A stretch of DNA of 64,000 nucleotides. It comes from Desulfobacula sp964636495 (GTDB lineage Bacteria; Desulfobacterota; Desulfobacteria; Desulfobacterales; Desulfobacteraceae). The notes under the pieces were generated by a model. That model did no database searches. It saw only the letters and a program-made list of their open reading frames with translations, and was not told the DNA's origin. How positions within the stretch are numbered: position 1 is the first letter of the stretch; each line of letters opens with the position of its first letter. The position numbers and the translations under genes were made by a program. Below are positions 1 to 8,579 of this stretch, piece by piece. Location: NCBI GenBank assembly GCA_964636495.1, contig CAZWSL010000012.1:1-64000 (forward strand). The letters run 5' to 3'.

Positions 1-107
1 CCATGTTTCCGGGAGCTAAAAAAGCAGTTGATCAATGTCTTGAAAAATTTAACAATCCTTTCTTTCTGCCGCTGCCTTCAGGGCAGGCTTTTTTAATAAA
101 GAGTTAA
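1..107 (+). CDS. C-terminal end of a gene cut by the window start, possibly a SAM-dependent methyltransferase
   Basis: An open frame runs in from the left edge and stops at TAA 105-107. About 34 residues are visible, beginning MFPGAKKAVDQCLEKF and ending LIKS. The first stretch resembles the C-terminal 'PGAKKAVDEFL' segment of TylF/macrocin-O-methyltransferase-like class I methyltransferases that occur in glycan clusters. That match is from memory of the family and rests on few residues. It lies 6 bp upstream of the acyltransferase on the same strand, so it is probably part of the same polysaccharide operon. Confidence 0.45.
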   Translation, partial: MFPGAKKAVDQCLEKFNNPFFLPLPSGQAFLIKS

Positions 108-113
108 AACAGT

Positions 114-722
114 ATGAAGTTGATTAAACTGGTTGCCGATGAAATTTCAACATGGTTCTTCAGTATCCTCAGCTGGATACCGGGAAGAAGTGGTATTTTC
201 CTGCGATACCGGTTCTACTCTCTGTTTTTAAAACAGTGTGGTAAACGGGTATTTTTCTCTACCGGTACTAATATTCGCCGGTTAAAAAATATAAAAATCG
301 GAAACAGTGTAACAGCAGGAACAAACTTAAGGCTTTATGCAGGGGGAAATGGCGACGAGTCAATCGTTATTGGTGACCATGTCGCCATTAATGAAAATGT
401 AATGGTCAATGCAGATTTCAGTGGCAAAATAGTAATTGGAGACAGCGTATCAATAGGCCCCAATACAGTATTACGTGCGAGTAACCATAATTATAAAAAT
501 AGAGATATATTGATAAATCAACAGGGACATCAAAAGGGGGAGATCATAATTGGCAATGATGTCTGGATAGCTGCCAATGCAGTGATTTTACCGGATGTTG
601 TAATTGGAGAGGGAGCCGTCATATCTGCAGGTGCGGTTGTTACAAAAGATGTGGCACCATATGAAGTTGTCGGTGGTGTGCCGGCAGAAAAAATTTCTAA
701 AAGACAATGGAGCAGGAATTAA
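114..722 (+). CDS. Hexapeptide-repeat (LbH) acyltransferase, WcaF/maltose-acetyltransferase type
   Basis: This 202-residue protein probably transfers an acetyl or acyl group to a sugar during surface-polysaccharide assembly in the cytoplasm. From about residue 55 to the end it has the imperfect hexapeptide repeats of a left-handed beta-helix (IKIGNSV, IVIGDHV, IVIGDSVSIGPNT, IIIGNDVWIAANAVI). It also has the family signature 'IGEGAVISAGAVVTKDV' followed by 'GGVPAEKI'. The catalytic-type His lies in 'RASNHNY'. The N-terminal 50 residues are hydrophobic and basic and may associate with the membrane. It is the second gene of a + strand glycan operon. The sugar substrate cannot be told from sequence. 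Confidence 0.88.
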   Translation: MKLIKLVADEISTWFFSILSWIPGRSGIFLRYRFYSLFLKQCGKRVFFSTGTNIRRLKNIKIGNSVTAGTNLRLYAGGNGDESIVIGDHVAINENVMVNADFSGKIVIGDSVSIGPNTVLRASNHNYKNRDILINQQGHQKGEIIIGNDVWIAANAVILPDVVIGEGAVISAGAVVTKDVAPYEVVGGVPAEKISKRQWSRN

Positions 723-2511
723 GTTTATACTGACAGACAGATTGCACAAAAAGCTTGCTGAAAATGGTAATAATCTTTTTGTAGTGAATCTGAGGTCATT
801 GACCGGAAAAGAAATTATGCTTGCAAGTAAATTGAATATCAGGCGCTATTATCTGCCTGATCTGAGTAAACATGAATCTTCACAGTTTTTTAAGGCGTTT
901 GATCATTTCTGGGACTCTCTTGTTAAACCTTTTGACAGTAACCATCTCTTCTGGAGAAATGCGGTTTCTTCTAAAATGCAGGAGTGGGAAGGCTCTGCCT
1001 GCTATCTTGCATTGACTCTTTTTACCCTTGCACAAAATGCAGACAGAGGGGCAGAGTCCATAATAATTGTATGTTCAAGCCTTGAACAGGAAGATATATG
1101 CCGGGAATGGGGAAGGATCTACGGCTGGAGAGTCTATAACAGACCTTTTTTATCACTCCCGTTATGGTGCAGGCGTATTTTTCAGGAGATAAGGAATTTT
1201 AAGAAATTTTTAAGGATGTTTGCAGTCTGCCTGTACAAAAAATGGTTTTCACTGGAACATAAACAGAAACATTTGTCAAAAAAAAGCAGAACATTAATTG
1301 TCTCCCGTTTTTACAGCAGGTGTTTTACAGGAGATCGCTATTCAGATCCTTTTTTTGGAGATCTGCACGAAATTCTCAGACAGGAGTGCAGGCAGGATGT
1401 TGTATATCTGGCAGATCCCCTTGATCATTATCACAGGACAGCGAAAAAAACCGGCAGGTTAACTCAGGTGAGTGTGATAAACCCTTATTCAGTGATCAGC
1501 TGGGTTGAACTGGCAGGTTTAGGGCTGAAAATGCTTCTCATGAGGCTCAGATTGCCTTGTACGGATTTCTGCGGGTGTGATTTTTCAAGATTAATCATGT
1601 GGGATGCCAGGCGATTTGATTACTTTTTTAATTTTGATTCTCACATATATTTTATGGCTCTTTTAAAACTGTGCAGATATGAACATTATGAAAAAATGAT
1701 TCTGCTGTACGAAGGCAATGTATTTGAGAGGGCATGTATCCAGGCATACAGAAAAAAGAGTGACGGGATGATTAATGGATACAGCCAGGCTGTTGTATAC
1801 CCTTTAAATTTGAAAATTCGTTTAACAGACGGTGAAAAAGAGAGCAAACCGGAACCTGAAAAACTCATTTCAACAGGGCCGGAGGCAAAACGCCTGATGG
1901 TGGAAATAGGAACACGCAGAGAATCGACAATGGTATCTGGCTGTGCACTGAGATCTGTTCCAGATGATGCAGGAAAAAGAGAACCGGGAAAAGCCGGCAA
2001 GAATATTCTTGTGGCACTTGATGGCGTATGGAGCTGTGTGACTGTTCTTGACTGGCTGATGGAGCAGCAGGAGATTTTCAGAGAGTATAACGTGACAGTG
2101 CGCGAACATCCCAATGTTCCGTTGTCAAAATTACTGAAACAGACTATCCATAAGCTGCCGGATAATTTTTCCTTCTCCCTGAATGATCTTGCAACTGACA
2201 TAAAAGAAAGCTTCTGCGTCATTTACCGTCAGACTTCTGTGGGTATGCAGGCAATTATGAATGGCATTCCGGCTGTTCACCTGAAAATTGATGCTCCGCT
2301 TTCATGCGATCCCATTGTAGATCTTGAGACATTTAAATGGACAGTCAGTAATTCAGAAGAGATGACAAAAGCACTGCAGGAGATTCACTGCCTGGGAAAA
2401 GATGAAGCCCGGCATGGCGCAGCAGCGGCAAAAAGATATGCTGAACACTATTTTTCAGCTCCTGTCAGAGAGGATATTCCAAGATTATTTGCCGATACAA
2501 AACAGGTATGA
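661..2511 (+). CDS. Unknown surface-polysaccharide protein, possibly a GT-B-like glycosyltransferase
   Basis: A protein of about 590-616 residues that I do not recognise with certainty. The C-terminal third (from about residue 425) reads like the second Rossmann half of a GT-B or capsule-type transferase: 'ILVALDGVWSCVTVLDWL', then 'VTVREHPNVPLSKLL', then 'VIYRQTSVGMQAIMNGIPAVHL'. This suggests nucleotide-sugar or polyprenyl-glycan handling, but only by analogy. The start is uncertain. ATG 661 overlaps the preceding gene by 62 bp. TTG 742 and ATG 817 are alternatives that avoid the overlap, and none has a strong ribosome-binding site. It lies between an acyltransferase and a GT2 in the glycan operon. 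Confidence 0.6.
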   Translation: MKLSVVCRQKKFLKDNGAGIKFILTDRLHKKLAENGNNLFVVNLRSLTGKEIMLASKLNIRRYYLPDLSKHESSQFFKAFDHFWDSLVKPFDSNHLFWRNAVSSKMQEWEGSACYLALTLFTLAQNADRGAESIIIVCSSLEQEDICREWGRIYGWRVYNRPFLSLPLWCRRIFQEIRNFKKFLRMFAVCLYKKWFSLEHKQKHLSKKSRTLIVSRFYSRCFTGDRYSDPFFGDLHEILRQECRQDVVYLADPLDHYHRTAKKTGRLTQVSVINPYSVISWVELAGLGLKMLLMRLRLPCTDFCGCDFSRLIMWDARRFDYFFNFDSHIYFMALLKLCRYEHYEKMILLYEGNVFERACIQAYRKKSDGMINGYSQAVVYPLNLKIRLTDGEKESKPEPEKLISTGPEAKRLMVEIGTRRESTMVSGCALRSVPDDAGKREPGKAGKNILVALDGVWSCVTVLDWLMEQQEIFREYNVTVREHPNVPLSKLLKQTIHKLPDNFSFSLNDLATDIKESFCVIYRQTSVGMQAIMNGIPAVHLKIDAPLSCDPIVDLETFKWTVSNSEEMTKALQEIHCLGKDEARHGAAAAKRYAEHYFSAPVREDIPRLFADTKQV

Positions 2512-2518
2512 AAATGGT

Positions 2519-3487
2519 GTGGAAAAAGTGAAACAGGATAATATAAAATACAGAGGAGCGGATCTTGCTGTCATTATACCCACAAAAGACCGCCCTGAAA
2601 AAATTCAGGATCTGCTCAACAGTATAAAAATACAGAAAACAGCATGCCGCAGGATTATTATTGTTGACGGAGGGAAAAGCATCAAAGATATTGTCCTCTC
2701 TTATAATGAACTTCCAGTGGAATATTACCACTGCTCTCCTGCAGGCCAGATCCTGCAGAGAAATCTTGCTCTCTCAAAAATGACAGATGAGGATAAACTT
2801 ATTGCTTTCTTTGATGATGATCTTGTTCTTATGCCTGATTCTCTGAAACATATGATAGAGATGTGGAACAGTGTAGAGGATGAAACAGCCGGTATTTCAT
2901 TTAATATTATCAATAATCCTCCGGTAAAACATACATGGTACAAGGCAATGGTCGGAATGAGTTCAAAAAAAATGGGTACAATCCTCTCTTCAGGTTACAA
3001 TGTTCCCATCTCTCCTGTTAAGGAAGATATAAAAACTCAATGGCTGTGCGGTGGAGCCACAGTATGGAAAAAATCCATACTGGACAGCAATAAAAACAGA
3101 GAAATTCAATCCAGGTGGGCTATCTGTGAAGATATTACTTTCAGTTATCCCATTGGTTTAAGATATCCCATGTATGTGTGTGCAAAAGCAGAAGTCAGAC
3201 ATGAACATGTATATGATCATAATAAAAAGATTGATCACTTGTATTACGGACGTACTGCAACGCTCTGGAGATTATATTTTGTCATATCCAATACAGATCT
3301 CTCAAAGGCATATTTTTTCTATATGATTTTTTCCCAGGTCATTATACGATTCTCCCAGGGGTTGATACTGCTTCGAAAAGATTTAATTGTGTATGGACTG
3401 GGACAGATATATGGATGTTTCCTCGGGATAGGGGCTCTGCTGAGAAACCAGGATATAACAACCCTACTTACGGAAGAGAGTGGGTGA
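2519..3487 (+). CDS. Family 2 glycosyltransferase
   Basis: A GT-A fold transferase of about 322 residues, probably adding one sugar to a lipid-linked glycan. The N-terminus has 'AVIIPTKDRPEKIQDLL', the GT2 nucleotide-binding strand. It is followed by 'RIIIVDGG' and the metal-binding 'FFDDDLVLMPDSL'. 'WLCGGATVWKK' and 'CEDITFSYPIGL' match the acceptor side. The C-terminal 80 residues hold one or two hydrophobic segments (around FFYMIFSQVIIRF), so it may be membrane-attached. An upstream ATG at 2402 would overlap the previous gene by 110 bp. GTG 2519 (or GTG 2528), just after that gene's stop at 2511, is preferred. Its own stop overlaps the next gene as GTGA. Confidence 0.88.
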   Translation: MEKVKQDNIKYRGADLAVIIPTKDRPEKIQDLLNSIKIQKTACRRIIIVDGGKSIKDIVLSYNELPVEYYHCSPAGQILQRNLALSKMTDEDKLIAFFDDDLVLMPDSLKHMIEMWNSVEDETAGISFNIINNPPVKHTWYKAMVGMSSKKMGTILSSGYNVPISPVKEDIKTQWLCGGATVWKKSILDSNKNREIQSRWAICEDITFSYPIGLRYPMYVCAKAEVRHEHVYDHNKKIDHLYYGRTATLWRLYFVISNTDLSKAYFFYMIFSQVIIRFSQGLILLRKDLIVYGLGQIYGCFLGIGALLRNQDITTLLTEESG

Positions 3488-4440
3488 GAGCCGCAGTGAC
3501 AGGCGGGTCTGGTTTTATCGGCCGCAATCTTGTAAATGCTCTGGTTGACAAGGGTCATTCAGTCAGGGTTTTAACAAGACATTCCAGAAACAGATCACTG
3601 ATAAACAGAGAGGCTGATCTTTTTACAGGTGATCTGCTGGATGAGAAGGGCAGGTTATATGACTTTCTGGAGGATATTGATATATTATACCATTGTGCAG
3701 CTGTCCTGAATGAAGACAGCAGTATGGCCGAAGTCAACACAGCGGGAACAAAAAAACTGCTGGAAATTGCTTCCAAAAGGATAAAACACTGGGTTCAGCT
3801 CAGCAGTGTCGGAGTCTACGGGCAGTACTGCAGAGGTGTGGTTGTTGAAACAGACATGGCAGATCCTCTGAATTTATATGAAAAGACAAAGGCAGAAGCT
3901 GATAGACTGGTTATGAAAAAATCCCTTGAGGGAGGGTTTACATATTCAATTTTAAGACCGTCCAATGTGTATGGTAATGATATGGGTAACCAGTCTCTGT
4001 TTAAAATGATAGAAGCGGTAAAAAGGGGAGTGTTTTTTTATATTGGAAACAAGGATGCCGTGGCAAACTATATTCACATAAACAATGTTGCTCATGGGTT
4101 GATCCTGTGCGGAGAGAGAAAAGAGGCGGAAAATGAAATTTTCAATATCTCTGACCGTGCAAAGCTTGAAACGGTTATTAATGTAATTGCTGAAACAGTA
4201 AACAGAAAGAAACCGGAACTGATACTTCCGGAGCAGCCTGTCCGATGGATGGCAAAGTGTTTTGCAAACTGGAAAAAATGGCCTTTAACGGAAACAAGAA
4301 TAGATGCCCTGACAAATTCTACTGTTTACTCCAATGAAAAACTTGAGACAGTTTTGAAATATAAGCATATCATATCCATTGAAGAAGGTTTTACACAATT
4401 GACAGACTGCTGGAAAAAGGAGCTCAGCAAACCCAGGTGA
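3484..4440 (+). CDS. NAD-dependent epimerase/dehydratase (extended SDR)
   Basis: A nucleotide-sugar epimerase or dehydratase of about 318 residues. The N-terminal Rossmann motif is 'VTGGSGFIGRNLV'. The catalytic region has 'LSSVGVYG' and 'YEKTKAEAD' (Tyr-x3-Lys), and 'LRPSNVYG' follows. These are the marks of extended short-chain dehydrogenases acting on NDP-sugars. The start is GTG 3484, which overlaps the GT2 stop by 4 nt (GTGA) behind a GGAAGAGAG-like ribosome site and gives a proper N-terminus. The longer ATG 3415 start would overlap the upstream gene by 73 bp and add an unrelated extension. The stop overlaps the next gene by 4 nt. Substrate unknown. Confidence 0.9.
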   Translation: MRAAVTGGSGFIGRNLVNALVDKGHSVRVLTRHSRNRSLINREADLFTGDLLDEKGRLYDFLEDIDILYHCAAVLNEDSSMAEVNTAGTKKLLEIASKRIKHWVQLSSVGVYGQYCRGVVVETDMADPLNLYEKTKAEADRLVMKKSLEGGFTYSILRPSNVYGNDMGNQSLFKMIEAVKRGVFFYIGNKDAVANYIHINNVAHGLILCGERKEAENEIFNISDRAKLETVINVIAETVNRKKPELILPEQPVRWMAKCFANWKKWPLTETRIDALTNSTVYSNEKLETVLKYKHIISIEEGFTQLTDCWKKELSKPR

Positions 4441-5633
4441 ATATGCAGAACTCTGATATTAAAATCTGCAGGGTATCCACTGTGCCATTTTCAATGGTGT
4501 CGCAACTGATGCCTCAAATTGAGTATCTATGTGATAAAAAAATTGATGTTACAATGGTTTCATCATATGGTAAAGAGATTGCAACCCTTGATTTTAATAA
4601 AGGATTTGCATATCACACCATAGAAATTCCTCGAAATCTGCATCCTGTAAAGGATATCATTGCACTTGTCAAATTGATTCTGTTTTTCAGGAAAAAGAGA
4701 TTTCACATTGTTCACTCCATCACCCCGAAAGCAGGATTATTATGTGCAGTAGCTTCATTTATTACAAAGATTCCCATAAGGCTGCATACCTGGACCGGGC
4801 AGCCCTGGGTAACCATTAAAGGCCCCATGAAAACATTTGCAGTTCTTGCTGATAAATTGATTGCCCTGTTAAATACCGGATGCTATGCAGACAGTAAAAG
4901 CCAGAGCAGGTTTTTAATTGAAAAGAAGATTGTTAAACCAGAAAAAATCAAAGTCATCGGTTACAGTTCGCTTGCCGGTGTGGATCTCGGCAGATTTCAT
5001 AAAAATATCATATCCTCTGTCCAGAAAAAGCAGCTGAAAAAAGAGCTGTCAATCAATCCTGAAGCAGCTGTATTCCTTTTTATCGGCAGGATGGCCGGGG
5101 ACAAAGGGTTTTTTGAACTTGAAAAGGCATTCACGGAAATTGCAGACTCAGGATATAAGATACACTTACTGCTGGTCGGCCCGATGGATAAAGATTGCGG
5201 CGGTAAGAAAAACATAGATATAGACAGCTTTATTGACCGCCCCGATGTCAGTTATGCCGGCTATACCGCAACCCCTGAAAAATATTTTGCCATATCAGAT
5301 ATCTTATGCCTGCCAAGCTACAGGGAAGGATTTGGTACAGTCGTCATTGAAGCAGCTTCCATGGGTATCCCTGCAATAGGCACTAAAATAAATGGTCTTG
5401 TTGATGCTGTGGATGATGGAAAAACAGGAATACTTGTTAAAGCCCGCAGTATTGCACAGTTGTACAATGCCATGATTCGATTATTAAACAATCCTGAAAC
5501 GGTTAGGAATATGGGTATGGCAGCTCAAGAGAGGTGTAAATTATATTTTGACTCCAGAAAGATTAACAGAGAAGTGTATAAAGAATATATCCGCCTGCTG
5601 AATGGCAGAGGATTTTGTAACCGGATAGAATAG
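4437..5633 (+). CDS. Group 1 (GT4) glycosyltransferase
   Basis: A 398-residue GT-B glycosyltransferase of the GT4 family. The N-terminal half has 'FHIVHSITPKAGLLCAVASF', typical of the acceptor domain of WecB/PglA-like enzymes. The C-terminal half begins 'AVFLFIGRMAGDKGFFELEKAF' and contains 'DILCLPSYREGFGTVVIEAASMGIP', the E-x7-E nucleotide-sugar site. It starts at GTG 4437 in a 4-nt overlap with the epimerase stop; ATG 4443 is an alternative. It is followed by a polyprenyl-phosphate sugar transferase, so it probably adds an early sugar to the lipid carrier at the inner membrane's cytoplasmic face. Confidence 0.93.
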   Translation: MNMQNSDIKICRVSTVPFSMVSQLMPQIEYLCDKKIDVTMVSSYGKEIATLDFNKGFAYHTIEIPRNLHPVKDIIALVKLILFFRKKRFHIVHSITPKAGLLCAVASFITKIPIRLHTWTGQPWVTIKGPMKTFAVLADKLIALLNTGCYADSKSQSRFLIEKKIVKPEKIKVIGYSSLAGVDLGRFHKNIISSVQKKQLKKELSINPEAAVFLFIGRMAGDKGFFELEKAFTEIADSGYKIHLLLVGPMDKDCGGKKNIDIDSFIDRPDVSYAGYTATPEKYFAISDILCLPSYREGFGTVVIEAASMGIPAIGTKINGLVDAVDDGKTGILVKARSIAQLYNAMIRLLNNPETVRNMGMAAQERCKLYFDSRKINREVYKEYIRLLNGRGFCNRIE

Positions 5634-5688
5634 TCAGATTAAATGATAAGAGATAGAGACCTTTGAATATTATCTTTGTGAAAAAAGA

Positions 5689-6660
5689 GTGGCGGGTATG
5701 ACTCTGTTAGTCCTGGGTTTTTTATCAGGATCCCTTGGTGCATGGGGAATCATGAAGTATGGGGGTATGATCGGTATCAATGATATTCCCAGCAGCAGAA
5801 GCTCACACTCAAACGAGATTCCAAAGGGTGGTGGAGTTGGCATACTGACTGCTTTTATCCTGATCAGTCTCCTCCTGTCTGTTCCACTCTATTTATGGAT
5901 TCCAGGCTCTGTTCTTTCGGTTGTCAGCTTCTGGGGAGACCGGTTTGAAATTCATCCTTTAATAAGACTTCTGATTCAGTTTATATGTGCCTCTATCTTT
6001 TTATGGGGTTTTTTTCGTGCCGGCCAGACCGTATTCAGCGGGTTGCTCTTTCTGCCTCTCTCCATTTTTATTGCAGGAACTTCAAATTTTTATAATTTTA
6101 TGGATGGCATAGACGGAATTGCCGGAATTACAGGATGCAGTGCATTTTTCCTGTTCTGGATTTTTATGGGTTTAAATGAAATGAATGGTGTGTATGGTAT
6201 GTTCAGTATTGCCATGGCCGCATCATGTATTGGCTTTCTTCTTTTTAATACTCCCAGGGCAAGGGTTTTTATGGGAGATGTGGGAAGTATTCTGCTGGGA
6301 TTTACATTTTCCAGCATGATGGTTTCCATTACGGTTCAACCCTTGGATTTTTTTATTCTGACAGGATTTCTTCTGCCTTTCTATTTTGATGAAATTTTTA
6401 CCATGCTTCTCAGGATAAAAAATAGAGAATCTCTTTTAAAACCCCATAGAAAGCATATATATCAACTTCTGGCCAATGAACTTGGCCTTGAACACTGGAA
6501 GATTTCTGCCGGCTATGCTGTTTTACAGATTCTGGCAGGTTTGGCTCTGATTACAGCAGGAACCAGAGGATATCCTGCTGTTTTTACTGTTTACGGGCTT
6601 TTTTGCACGCTCTTTCTGTTTATTGCACTCCATGTCTGGAAAAAGGTGAATCTCCAATGA
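5689..6660 (+). CDS. WecA/MraY-family polyprenyl-phosphate sugar-1-phosphate transferase
   Basis: An integral membrane protein of 323 residues with about ten hydrophobic segments. It should start glycan synthesis by moving a sugar-1-phosphate from a UDP-sugar to undecaprenyl phosphate. Diagnostic motifs are 'SSHSNEIPKGGG' near residue 40, 'NFYNFMDGIDGIAG' (the Asp-rich loop), 'FMGDVGSILLGF' and 'PHRKHIYQLL' (the cytoplasmic His motif of the WecA group). GTG 5689 is used as start; ATG 5698 three codons later is equally possible. The stop overlaps the next start as ATGA. The short 55-bp gap upstream contains no clear promoter. Confidence 0.92.
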   Translation: MAGMTLLVLGFLSGSLGAWGIMKYGGMIGINDIPSSRSSHSNEIPKGGGVGILTAFILISLLLSVPLYLWIPGSVLSVVSFWGDRFEIHPLIRLLIQFICASIFLWGFFRAGQTVFSGLLFLPLSIFIAGTSNFYNFMDGIDGIAGITGCSAFFLFWIFMGLNEMNGVYGMFSIAMAASCIGFLLFNTPRARVFMGDVGSILLGFTFSSMMVSITVQPLDFFILTGFLLPFYFDEIFTMLLRIKNRESLLKPHRKHIYQLLANELGLEHWKISAGYAVLQILAGLALITAGTRGYPAVFTVYGLFCTLFLFIALHVWKKVNLQ

Positions 6661-8552
6661 AGGTAATCGTATCCCGCAATCTTTTTATCATTATGGTAAT
6701 TGACATTGTGCTGCTGTATAGTTCTCTCTATTTTTCATACCTGATCCGGTTTGATTTTGATATTCCAGGCTGGGCCTGGGATAATTTTCTGGAAATACTG
6801 CCTTATATGATGGCTGTTAAACTTGTCTGTTTCTATTTTTTCGATCTCTATAAAGGCATGTGGCGGTATACCAGCCTCAGTGATCTGTTAAATGTTGTAA
6901 AAGCGGTTATATCAGCCAGTTTTATCGTGATCGTGCTGATTTTATATGTAAACCGGTTTGAGACAACGTCACGAGCTGTTTTTATTATTGACTGGTGCCT
7001 GACCATTATGTTTATTGCAGGTCTTAGGATTATCACACGATTATGTTTTGAACAATTTACTGAAAATATCAGTTTTACTGATTTAAAAAACGCTGTACTT
7101 CAGATATTCGGCAGTAACAGCAGGCAGGGAGAAGGGGTTCTTATTATTGGAGCCGGCGATTGCGGTGAGAAAATATGCAGGGAGTTTCGGGAGAATGCCT
7201 CAATAAAATCCCATGTAATTGGTTTTCTTGATGATGATGATGGAAAAATCGGCAGAAAAATTCATGGCATTCCAGTCCTTGACAGAATCAATGGGCTGGA
7301 ACATGCAGTCCTGTCCACCGGAGCCAGAAATGTCATTATTTCCATTCCAACAGCAACGGCTTCCCGCATGAAGGAGATTATTGATCTGTGCAAAGCAGCA
7401 GAAGTGGATTTCAAGACTGTTCCGGCCATGGGAGAGTTGATTAACGGCAGAGTGACAATAAATTCCATAAGAAATGTTGAATACAGGGATCTTCTAGGCA
7501 GGAAACCTGTTGTTCTGGATAAAAAGGGAATCGGAAAATACCTTGGTCAGAAAACGGTTCTTGTTACCGGTGCAGGCGGCTCCATCGGAACAGGTCTCTG
7601 CAGGCAGATATGCAGGTATGCTCCTGGTACAATCGTGTTGTTTGAAAGGGCGGAAAGTCCTCTTTATGAGATAGATCTTGAGCTTCGCAACACTTTTTCT
7701 GATATCAAGGTTATTCCGGTTCTCGGGGATATTCAGAATATGGAAGAGCTTGATATTTTATTTGAGTTCACAAAACCAGATATTATTTTCCATGCTGCAG
7801 CTTACAAGCATGTTCCAATGCTGGAAGCATATCCATGGAAAGCTGTTGAAAACAATATTGCAGGAACCCGGAACATTGTTGATGCCGCACACCGGTTTAA
7901 ATGTGAAAAATTTGTTTTTGTTTCAACAGACAAGGCTGTAAATCCATGCAATATAATGGGAGCCAGTAAGAGAGTTGCTGAAATGATTGTTCAGAATCAG
8001 AATCTGACTGAACAGTCACATACAAAATATATAACAGTGCGGTTCGGTAATGTCATAGGAAGTGTCGGCAGTGTTATCCCTCTATTTAAAAAACAGATAG
8101 AAAAAGGCGGGCCTGTAACCGTAACACATCCTGATATGATTCGTTATTTCATGCTTATTCCTGAAGCATGCCAGCTTATTCTCCAGGCAGGTGCCATGGG
8201 AGAAGGGGGAGAAATATTTATTCTGGAGATGGGGAAACCGGTTAAAATAGACAATATGGCCAGGGAACTGATCCGTTTTTCAGGTTTTGAACCTGAGGTT
8301 GATATAAAAATTGAATACACAGGGTTGAGACCTGGAGAGAAATTATATGAAGAGCTGATGACAGCAAGCGAGGATGTCATTCCTACAGGCCATGAAAAAA
8401 TAATGGTACTGAAGAGCCGGAAAATTGATATTGCGCTTTTGAATGATCATTATAAACAGTTAAGAAGAGAAGCACAAAAACAGAACAGCAGAGTCATTAA
8501 AAAAGTGTTAAAAAAAATTGTGCCTGAGTATAAAAACTATAAGAAGCAGTGA
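6657..8552 (+). CDS. Membrane-anchored nucleotide-sugar epimerase/dehydratase (CapD/FlaA1/PglF type)
   Basis: A 631-residue protein. The first 130 residues hold about four transmembrane helices. A CoA-binding-like Rossmann domain follows ('VLIIGAGDCGEKICREF'), then an extended SDR domain starting 'VLVTGAGGSIGTGLC'. The SDR active-site region is 'FVSTDKAVNPCNIMGASKR'. In this group Lys replaces the usual Tyr of Tyr-x3-Lys, as in UDP-GlcNAc 4,6-dehydratases. It probably converts UDP-N-acetylhexosamine to the 4-keto-6-deoxy sugar. ATG 6657 overlaps the previous stop (ATGA), so this start is preferred over ATG 6603 inside the upstream gene. It is the longest enzyme in the operon. Confidence 0.92.
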   Translation: MKVIVSRNLFIIMVIDIVLLYSSLYFSYLIRFDFDIPGWAWDNFLEILPYMMAVKLVCFYFFDLYKGMWRYTSLSDLLNVVKAVISASFIVIVLILYVNRFETTSRAVFIIDWCLTIMFIAGLRIITRLCFEQFTENISFTDLKNAVLQIFGSNSRQGEGVLIIGAGDCGEKICREFRENASIKSHVIGFLDDDDGKIGRKIHGIPVLDRINGLEHAVLSTGARNVIISIPTATASRMKEIIDLCKAAEVDFKTVPAMGELINGRVTINSIRNVEYRDLLGRKPVVLDKKGIGKYLGQKTVLVTGAGGSIGTGLCRQICRYAPGTIVLFERAESPLYEIDLELRNTFSDIKVIPVLGDIQNMEELDILFEFTKPDIIFHAAAYKHVPMLEAYPWKAVENNIAGTRNIVDAAHRFKCEKFVFVSTDKAVNPCNIMGASKRVAEMIVQNQNLTEQSHTKYITVRFGNVIGSVGSVIPLFKKQIEKGGPVTVTHPDMIRYFMLIPEACQLILQAGAMGEGGEIFILEMGKPVKIDNMARELIRFSGFEPEVDIKIEYTGLRPGEKLYEELMTASEDVIPTGHEKIMVLKSRKIDIALLNDHYKQLRREAQKQNSRVIKKVLKKIVPEYKNYKKQ

Positions 8553-8579
8553 AGAAATATCAGAAGGAGCAACAGGTAG

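Noticed and set aside
1686..2222. A 178-residue - strand frame inside the unknown glycan gene
   Set aside because: It is fully antisense to a better-supported gene in the operon and has no recognisable domain.
5656..5675. GAGACCTTTGAATATTATC in the gap before the WecA-like gene, similar to the repeat end
   Set aside because: Only the first half matches well and there is no second end, so I did not list it as a copy.
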